Shown: piece after piece, positions 1 to 5,700 of the stretch
Layout of the letters: every line of letters begins with the position of its first letter
Position numbering within the stretch: the first letter of the stretch is position 1
Translations under genes and position numbers: made by a program
Notes under the pieces: model-generated
What the model was told of the DNA's origin: nothing
What the model saw: only the letters and a program-made list of their open reading frames with translations
Database searches by the model: none
Source: Myxococcales bacterium
Lineage (GTDB): Bacteria > Myxococcota_A > Polyangia > Polyangiales > JADJMO01
Reading direction: 5' to 3'
DNA: 8,469 nucleotides
Assembly: GCA_021783935.1 (NCBI GenBank)
Contig: JAJXTK010000260.1
Span: forward strand, 1-8,469

Positions 1-1430
1 CCCGCCGCGTGCTCCTCGAGTGCGCGTACTTCGATCCGCGCAGCGTCCGCCGCACCGCGCGCCGCCACGGCCTGCACACCGAGTCGTCGCACCGCTTCGA
101 GCGCGGCGTCGATCGCGCCACCGTCACCCGCGCGCTCGGGCACACGGCGTCGCTCGCGCTCGAGCTCGCGGGGGGCGCCGCGGCCGAGGGGGTGCTCGAC
201 GTCGCATCGGTCCCCTACGAGCCGCGACGCGTCTTCTTGCGCGCGGCCAAGATCGCCGACGTGCTCGGCGTCGAGGTCGATCGCGACGCGGCGGCGACGC
301 TGCTGACGCGCCTCGGCTGCGAGGTCGGCCCATGGAGCGGCGAGGGGAGCCGCGCGACCGCGGAGGTCGTGGTGCCCTCGCATCGACCGGACCTCGCGAT
401 CGAGGTCGACCTCGTCGAGGAGATCGGCCGCTGCCGCGGCTACGACGCGATCCCTGCGGTGGTGCCCACGATCCCCGCGCAGCCCGCGCGCTACGACGGC
501 TGGCTCGAGCGGCGGGCGCGGCACGCGGCGCGCGAGCTCGGGCTCTGCGAGACGATCTCCTACGCCTTCGTCAGCCCGCGCGAGCTCGAGGCCGTCGGCG
601 CCCCCGAGGCGGTCGTCGTGCTGCAGAACCCGCTCGGCGAGGAGCGCAGCGTGATGCGCACCTCGCTCTTGCCGGGGCTGCTCGGCGCGCTCGGCCGGTC
701 GCGTCGGCGCGGCGAGAGGCGCGTGCGCGTGTTCGAGGTCGGGCGCCGCTTCCTCGCCGGGGGCGCCGAGTCGGCGCGCGGCCTGTGCGACGAGGCCCCT
801 TCGCTCGCCGTGGTGCTCGCGGGGCCGCGCGGCGCGTGGATCGGCGACGGCGACGAGGTCGACGTGTGGGACGCCAAGGGGCTCGCCGTCGGCCTCGTCG
901 AGCGGCTCACCGGGCGCACGGCGGAGGTCGAGCTGCTCGCCGGCGAGGCGCTCCCTCGCCACCTGCACCCACGTGGCGCGGCGAAGGTGTCGATCGGCGC
1001 GGCGGTCGTCGGCACCCTCGGCCCGCTGCACCCCGACGTCGTCGATCGCCTCGAGCTCGAGGGCCCCGCGCTCGTCGTCGAGCTCGATCTGCGCGCGATC
1101 GAGCGCGTCGGCGTCGCGCGCCCCGCGTTCCGGGCGCTGCCGACGCTCCCGGCGACCACGCGCGACGTCGCGCTCGTCGCCGGCGAGACGCTGACCGCGG
1201 GCGACCTCGTGAGCACGCTGCAGAAGGCGGCGGGCGAGCTCTGCGAGCGCGTCGAGCTCTTCGATCTGTACCAGGGCAAGGAGATCCCCGCGGGCCAGCG
1301 CTCGCTCGCCTTCCGGCTCACGTACCGCGATCCGAAGATGAGCCGCACGCTCAACGACGCCGAGGTCGACGCGCTCCACGCGAAGGCGATCGAGGCGATC
1401 AAGGCCCTCGGCGCCACCCCGCGCGCCTAG
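1..1430 (+). CDS. pheT: Phenylalanine--tRNA ligase beta subunit, C-terminal part (5' end outside window)
   Basis: This is the beta chain of the alpha2-beta2 enzyme that charges tRNA-Phe in the cytoplasm. The frame is already open at base 3, so the gene enters from the left; about 475 residues of a usual ~800 are present and the TAG at 1428-1430 ends it. In order one sees the end of the B3/B4 editing region (CAYFDPRSVRRTARRHGLHT, then SSHRFERGVD), the B5 domain (starting near RRVFLRAAKIADVLG and ending in PSHRPDLAIEVDLVEEIGR and GYDAIP), the catalytic-like B6/B7 core (ETISYAFVS, LQNPLGEERSVMRTSLLPGLL) and, over roughly the last 95 residues, the FDX-ACB anticodon-binding domain (LPATTRDVALV to the C-terminus, with FRLTYRDPKMSRTLND). 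The alpha-subunit gene pheS presumably lies to the left. The gene converges on sdpI, and only the palindromic repeat separates their stops. Nothing looks broken. Family assignment is secure. Confidence 0.97.
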   Translation, partial: RRVLLECAYFDPRSVRRTARRHGLHTESSHRFERGVDRATVTRALGHTASLALELAGGAAAEGVLDVASVPYEPRRVFLRAAKIADVLGVEVDRDAAATLLTRLGCEVGPWSGEGSRATAEVVVPSHRPDLAIEVDLVEEIGRCRGYDAIPAVVPTIPAQPARYDGWLERRARHAARELGLCETISYAFVSPRELEAVGAPEAVVVLQNPLGEERSVMRTSLLPGLLGALGRSRRRGERRVRVFEVGRRFLAGGAESARGLCDEAPSLAVVLAGPRGAWIGDGDEVDVWDAKGLAVGLVERLTGRTAEVELLAGEALPRHLHPRGAAKVSIGAAVVGTLGPLHPDVVDRLELEGPALVVELDLRAIERVGVARPAFRALPTLPATTRDVALVAGETLTAGDLVSTLQKAAGELCERVELFDLYQGKEIPAGQRSLAFRLTYRDPKMSRTLNDAEVDALHAKAIEAIKALGATPRA

Positions 1431-1547
1431 CCCCCCAAACACTCTCGACCTTCTCCTCTTCTTCCCTTCCTGTTGCATCCTCTCGTCCGCCCGAGAGCGA
1501 GAGGAACAGGAAGGGAAGGAGGGAAGAAGGGGCTTCTTTTTGGGGGG
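1431..1547. repeat. Palindromic repeat, copy 1 (intergenic, between convergent stops)
   Basis: This 117-bp element is nearly identical to the one at 2597-2714. It is bounded by CCCCCCAAA (1431-1439) and TTTTTGGGGGG (1537-1547). Inside, a 26-nt all-pyrimidine arm (1449-1474) pairs with a purine arm (1505-1530) at 23 of 26 positions, including a perfect 14-bp core (CTTCCCTTCCTGTT with AACAGGAAGGGAAG). After a one-sided GCAT bulge (1475-1478), CCTCTCG (1479-1485) pairs with CGAGAGG (1498-1504) around a short loop. The left edge touches the pheT TAG and the right edge lies two bases from the sdpI stop. There is no room for a protein. A non-autonomous mobile palindrome (REP/MITE-like) or a duplicated terminator cassette would both fit; the sequence alone does not decide. 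Confidence 0.9.
1449..1541. terminator. Probable bidirectional transcription terminator (hairpin of repeat copy 1)
   Basis: The very stable hairpin lies between two genes that run towards each other (pheT on +, sdpI on -). On the + strand the stem is followed by CTTCTTTTT (1533-1541), a usable U-tract for an intrinsic terminator. On the - strand the downstream tract is poorer (GAGTGTTTGG). Function is inferred from structure and position. Confidence 0.55.
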
Positions 1548-1549
1548 CG

Positions 1550-2233
1550 TCAGCGGTGGTCGAGGTGGCGGGCTAGGAGGAGCGAGTAGGCGAGGGGGAC
1601 GAGGGCGCTCGCGACGACGGCGACGATCGGGACCGCGGCGGAGCCCAGGGCCGCGGCCGCGATTGCGACGAGGCCGCCGATCGCCATCGACGCGCCGGCC
1701 ACGCGGTGGGTGCGCGCCCAGTTCTCGTCGCTGGTCAGCGTCCACGGCGTGCGCACGCCCATCCACGGGTTGCGCCGCAGCCTGGGCATCACGAGGCCGA
1801 GCCCGACCCACAGCGCGCCGAGCACGACGCCGAGCGACGCGCCCATGCCGACGGCGCCCGTGAGCGCGACGTGCAGCATCAGGAAGTGCAGGGCGGTCAA
1901 GCCGACCGTCACGATCAGCAGCAGCAGCGAGGCTGCGCTCGTGGCCGTGCGCTCGCGCCAGGGGCGCGGCAGCAGGCGCGCGCCGAGCTTGATGAGCGCG
2001 AAGAGGCCGAGCGTGGTCGCGGGAACGAGCCACGCGCCGGCGCCCTTGGGGGCGAAGCCGTCGGCGACGCCGTGGAGATCGAAGTGGACCGGCATGCGCG
2101 GCGGCAACCGGGGGTAGACGGCGGCCGTCACGACGCAGGTCGCGCCGACGATCACCAGCGAGAGCACGTCGTACGCGCGGCCGCGGTCGTCGGTGCCCGA
2201 CGAACGCGAGGCGAGGGGGGCGAGGTTGGTCAT
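1550..2233 (-). CDS. SdpI/DUF1648-family integral membrane protein
   Basis: A 227-residue inner-membrane protein of the SdpI (YhfL-like) family; in Bacillus subtilis SdpI confers immunity to the SDP toxin and sequesters the repressor SdpR. Here only the family is seen and the role is inference. Near the N-terminus is the DUF1648 signature (YPRLPPRMPVHFDLHGVADG, residues 40-59) and in the C-terminal half the SdpI signature (NPWMGVRTPWTLTSDENW, residues 155-172, then ARTHR). About six hydrophobic segments are visible near residues 22-42, 66-86, 97-122, 130-150, 179-199 and 200-222. The start ATG is supported by a strong GAAGGAG ribosome-binding site 7 nt upstream. The gene follows the ArsR-type repressor by 18 bp in the same direction, the usual sdpR-sdpI order. 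No sdpABC-like toxin genes occur in the window. Confidence 0.9.
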   Translation of the reverse strand: MTNLAPLASRSSGTDDRGRAYDVLSLVIVGATCVVTAAVYPRLPPRMPVHFDLHGVADGFAPKGAGAWLVPATTLGLFALIKLGARLLPRPWRERTATSAASLLLLIVTVGLTALHFLMLHVALTGAVGMGASLGVVLGALWVGLGLVMPRLRRNPWMGVRTPWTLTSDENWARTHRVAGASMAIGGLVAIAAAALGSAAVPIVAVVASALVPLAYSLLLARHLDHR

Positions 2234-2240
2234 GGGACCG

Positions 2241-2247
2241 CTCCTTC
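2241..2247 (-). promoter_or_regulatory. Ribosome-binding site of the sdpI-like gene
   Basis: GAAGGAG on the - strand, 7 nt before the ATG at 2233-2231, lies wholly in the 18-bp gap after the repressor stop codon. It is the clearest Shine-Dalgarno sequence in the window and supports both the start and independent translation in the operon. Confidence 0.8.
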
Positions 2248-2251
2248 GGAA

Positions 2252-2554
2252 TCAGACCTTGCGGCGCTTTCGCCCCGAGTCGCGCAGCCCCGCGGTGAGA
2301 TCGAGCAGCTCGGCGGCGAGCTCCTCGAGCACGTTGGCCTGGAGCGTGTAGACGATGCTCGTTCCGCGTCGCTCGGAGCGGACGAGCCCGGCCTCCTCGA
2401 GGAGGCGCAGGTGATGCGAGATCGTGGGCTTGCTGAGCTCGAACTCGCCCGCGATGTCGCCGGCCGCGCGCGAGCCCTTGCGCAGGAGCTTGAGGATCCC
2501 CCGGCGCGTCGGATCGGCGAGTGCGGCAAATGCACCGCGAGTCGGTTCCGTCAT
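2252..2554 (-). CDS. ArsR/SdpR-type winged-helix autorepressor
   Basis: A small cytoplasmic DNA-binding repressor of the ArsR/SmtB fold, SdpR-like subgroup. The family signature is clear: FAALADPTRRGILKLLRKG for helices 1-2, then GDIAGEFELSKPTISHHLRL for the helix-turn-helix with its recognition helix, and LVRSERRGTSIVYTLQ for the beta wing. The metal-binding ELCVCDL motif of metal sensors is absent, so it is probably not a metal sensor. Three in-frame starts exist: TTG at 2569, ATG at 2566 and ATG at 2554. I chose 2554 (100 residues, MTEPTRGAFAALADPTRR) because the promoter at 2568-2595 predicts transcription starting near 2561, downstream of the first two. The transcript would then be almost leaderless, and no Shine-Dalgarno is visible for any of the three. 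The operator palindrome over the promoter implies autorepression, and the sdpI-like gene follows in the same operon. Confidence 0.9.
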   Translation of the reverse strand: MTEPTRGAFAALADPTRRGILKLLRKGSRAAGDIAGEFELSKPTISHHLRLLEEAGLVRSERRGTSIVYTLQANVLEELAAELLDLTAGLRDSGRKRRKV

Positions 2555-2586
2555 TTCGATGAACATCAAATTAGATGCTCATCGAA
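2555..2586. promoter_or_regulatory. 32-bp operator palindrome for the ArsR/SdpR-like repressor
   Basis: An almost perfect dyad centred on AATT (2569-2572). On the + strand the left half reads TTCGATGAACATCAAA and the right half TTAGATGCTCATCGAA; only two base pairs of the 16 mismatch. Each half also contains a smaller palindrome, GATGAACATC and GATGCTCATC, so two dimers could bind side by side. It covers the predicted -10 and transcription start, and directly abuts the ATG at 2554. Binding by the adjacent repressor is inference from position and symmetry. Confidence 0.8.
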
Positions 2587-2595
2587 CGATGTCAA
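2568..2595 (-). promoter_or_regulatory. Sigma-70-type promoter of the repressor-sdpI operon
   Basis: On the - strand a perfect TTGACA -35 (2595-2590) is followed after 16 bp by TAATTT (2573-2568) as -10, giving a predicted start near 2561. The -35 box starts one or two bases from the edge of repeat copy 2. The -10 lies in the centre of the operator palindrome, so repressor binding would exclude polymerase. Confidence 0.65.
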
Positions 2596-2596
2596 C

Positions 2597-2714
2597 CCCA
2601 CCCAAACTCTCTCGACCTTCTCCTCTTCTTCCCTTCCTGTTGCATCCTCTCGTCCGCCTGCGAGCGAGAGGAACAGGAAGGGAAGGAGGGAAGAAGGGGC
2701 TTGTTTTTTGGGGG
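2597..2714. repeat. Palindromic repeat, copy 2 (between dnaE2 stop and repressor promoter)
   Basis: A near-identical copy of the element at 1431-1547 in the same orientation, differing by a few bases at the ends and in the loop. Boundaries are CCCACCCAAA on the left and TTTTTTGGGGG on the right. The 26-nt pyrimidine arm (2616-2641) and purine arm (2672-2697) match copy 1 base for base, and the GCAT bulge is retained. The right edge abuts the dnaE2 TGA with no spacer. In high-GC surroundings the arms stand out as long pure pyrimidine and purine runs. Confidence 0.9.
2616..2697 (-). terminator. Probable terminator hairpin downstream of dnaE2
   Basis: The repeat hairpin lies directly after the dnaE2 stop and before the promoter of the next co-oriented operon, where it would stop SOS-induced dnaE2 transcription from running into the repressor gene. 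The tract after the stem on this strand (GGTCGAGAGAGTTTGGG) is a poor U-run, so termination could be weak or the structure could act mainly as a 3' RNA stabiliser. Confidence 0.45.
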
Positions 2715-5700
2715 TCAATGAAAGTCCCGCGAGCGGAGGCCTTCCTCCCCTTCGCTCCACGGCAGCTCCAGCGGACGCACGGCCTTGGCCTTCACGTTGA
2801 TCACGCCGTCTTGCTTCTCGAGCGCCCCGTCGATCTCGAGCGCGGCGTGGCCGACGATGTCGCGCCGCGTGCGATCGAACATCGCGGGCTCGACCACCAC
2901 GTTCACCATGCCGGTCTCGTCCTCGAGCGTGAGGAAGACGAACCCCTTGGCCGTCGGCGGGCGCTGCCGGCAGATCACCACCCCCGCGATCTTCACCTGC
3001 TTGCGCGCGGTGCCCGCCAGCGCGCGCGCGATCGTCACCCCGCGCGCGTCGAGCTCGCCGCGCAACAGGCGCATCGGGTGGTCGCGCGTCGAGAGCCCCA
3101 CGCGCGCGTAGTCGGTGCCGAGCTCCTCCGCCGGCGTCATGCGCGGCAAGCGCGGCTCGTGGCGCTCGATGCCGGGCAGATCGAGCGGCCCCGCGCGCCC
3201 TTGGCCGACGCGCAGGATCTCCCAGACCGCGCGCCTGCGATCGGGCTCGAGCGAGTCGAACGTGCCCGCCGACGCCAACGCGAGCAGCACGTGCGAAGGG
3301 AGCTCGGCGCGCTCGACGAAGTCGACGATCGAGCGCGGGCGGGGCGCGATCGCGCGCTCGATCGCCCCGCGCACGGCGCCGCCGAGGCCGCGCACGTAGC
3401 GCAGGCCTACGCGCATCGCGAAGGGGTGGAGGCGCGCGTCGCTCGCGCGCTCGACCTTGCCGTGGGTGCACGCGTCGCTCGGATCGCAGATCGGGCAGCG
3501 CTCGTCCGGCGCGGCCGGCGCGTTCGGCGGCAAGGGCTCGATGGTGCAGTGCCAGCTCGAATGCGACACGTCGGGCGGGCGCACCACCACGCCGTGGCGC
3601 TTGGCGTCCTCGACCAGCGACGCGGGCGAGTAGAAGCCCATCGGCTGCGCGTTGAGGATCGCCGCGTAGAACTCGGGCATGTAGTGCCAGCGCAGGTAGG
3701 CCGACGCGTAGACGAGCAGCGCGAACGACGCCGCGTGGCTCTCGGGGAAGCCGTAGTCGGCGAAGGCCGCGAGCTGCTTCACGATGCGCTCGGCGACCGC
3801 GAGCTCCATCCCGCGCGCCCCCATGCGCTCGCGCAGCTTGTCGGCGAGCACCGCCATCTTCGCGCGCGAGCGCTTGTGCCCCATCGCGCGGCGCAGCTCG
3901 TCGGCCTCGCTCGGCGAAAATCCGCCGATCTCGATCGCGACCCTCATGCCTTGCTCTTGGAACAGCGGCACGCCGAGCGTGCGCGCGAGGTGCGGCTCGA
4001 GCGACGGGTGCAGGTAGGTGATCGGCTCGGTGCCCATGCGCCGGCGCAGGTACGGGTGCACCATCTCGCCTTGAATCGGCCCCGGCCGAATGAGCGCGAC
4101 CTCGACGACGAGATCGTAGAACTGCCGCGGGCGCAGGCGCGGCAGCGTGTTCATCTGCGCGCGCGACTCGATCTGGAAGACGCCGACCGTGTCGGCCGCG
4201 CAGATCGCGTCGTAGACCTCCGGGTCGTCGTGCGGCAGCTGCCAGAGGTCGAGCCGCTCGCCGCGGTGGCGCTCGATGAGATCGAGGTGCATGCGCAGCA
4301 CGGTGAGCATCCCGAGCCCGAGCAGATCGAACTTCACCAGGCCGAGCGTGCCGAGGTCGTCCTTCTCCCACTGCAGGATCGAGCGCCCCGGCATCGACGC
4401 CCACTCGACCGGGCAGATCTCGAAGATCGGCCTCTCGGAGAGCACGAAGCCGCCGGTGTGGATCGCGCGGTGGCGCGGCAGCCCCACCATGCGCTCGACC
4501 AGCCAAGGCACGAGCGCCACGCGCGTGTCGCTCGGATCGAGCCCGGATCGCTTCATCGCCTCGGCGTCCTTCAGACGGTCGGGCGAGCCGCGCCAAGGGG
4601 CGGCGGCGCCGTCCCCGCTTCGTGAAGCGCCGCCGCGCAGCTCGTCGGGCGTTTTGTGATCGGGCGTCGGCTTGTGACTCCCGTGCCAGCCGTCCATGCC
4701 GACGAGGCGATCGCAGAGCGAGGCGAGCGCGTTGCCCTGCTCGGGCGAGAAGCCGAGCACGCGGGCGACGTCCTTGGCGGCCTGCTTCGGCTGGAAGGTG
4801 TGCACCGCCGCCACCATCGCGGCGTGGTCGCGGCCGTAGCGCTCGTAGACGTACTGGAGCAGCTCCTCGCGCCGCTCGTGCTCGATGTCGAGGTCGATGT
4901 CGGGGGGCTCGGAGCGCCCCTCGGACAGGAAGCGCTCGAAGAGCAGCGCGCGCCCGATCGGATCGATCGCGGTGATGCCGAGCGCGTAGCAGACGGCGCT
5001 GTTGGCGGCGCTGCCGCGCCCTTGCACGAGGATGCGCCGGCGCTTGGCCTCGCGGACGATGTCCCAGAGGATCAGGAAGTACCCGGCGAACTTCATCCGG
5101 CGGATCAGCGACAGCTCGTGCTCGATCTGCGCGCGGTACCTCGGCAGCTCGAGCAGCGCGCCGTAGCGCGTCTTCGCCCCCTCCCAGGTGAGCGCCTCGA
5201 GCTCCGCGTCGCGGTCGTGGCCGAGCCTGCGATCGACGCCGGGGATCACCAGGCCGTCGGCGCCGACGCCGATCTCCGGAGAGGCAGAACGAGAGGGAGA
5301 GGAACAGGAAGGGGAAAAGGTTAGAAGGGGATTCGGGCTGCCGTTCGCGGCCACGGCCCCGCTGCTGCCCATTGCCTCGACGACGTCATGGCGACGATCG
5401 GCAGCCCCCCCCCTCTCGCTTCTTCCCTTCTTCCCTTCCTGTTGCATTCTCTCGCTCTCGTCCACCGGAAAGCACGGCAGCGGCGCCTCGAGATCGCGCA
5501 GCGAAAACGCGCACCGCTCGGCGATCTCGAGCGTGCGCTTGACGAGCTCCGGCCGGGCGCGGAAGCGCCGCAGCATCTCGTTCGGCGCGCGCAGGTGGCG
5601 CTCGTCGTTCGGGAAGAGGCGATCGCCCGCGCGGTCGATCGTGCACTCGTGTTTGATCGCGCGCAGCACGTCCTCGACGGGCTTGAGCTCGCGCGTGACG

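Noticed and set aside
1431..1547. CRISPR or tandem repeat array
   Set aside because: The similar units are single, widely separated copies without regularly spaced unique spacers.
20..1576. 518-codon + strand frame overlapping pheT
   Set aside because: It is a frame-shifted shadow of pheT (almost only Arg, Ala, Gly, Pro) that also crosses repeat copy 1.
1431..2714. Repeats flanking the sdpR/sdpI operon as a composite transposon
   Set aside because: No transposase lies in or beside the segment, the two copies are direct rather than inverted, and no target-site duplication is visible. A shared non-autonomous repeat or terminator explains the arrangement.
2566..4596. 676-codon - strand frame overlapping dnaE2
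   Set aside because: It is a different frame of the same strand as dnaE2, gives Arg/Ala/Gly-rich noise, and continues through the repeat and past the dnaE2 stop.
2424..4625. 733-codon open frame on the + strand across the repressor, repeat copy 2 and dnaE2
   Set aside because: It runs antisense to two well-supported genes and through the repeat, and its product is His/Arg/Ala-rich without family motifs.
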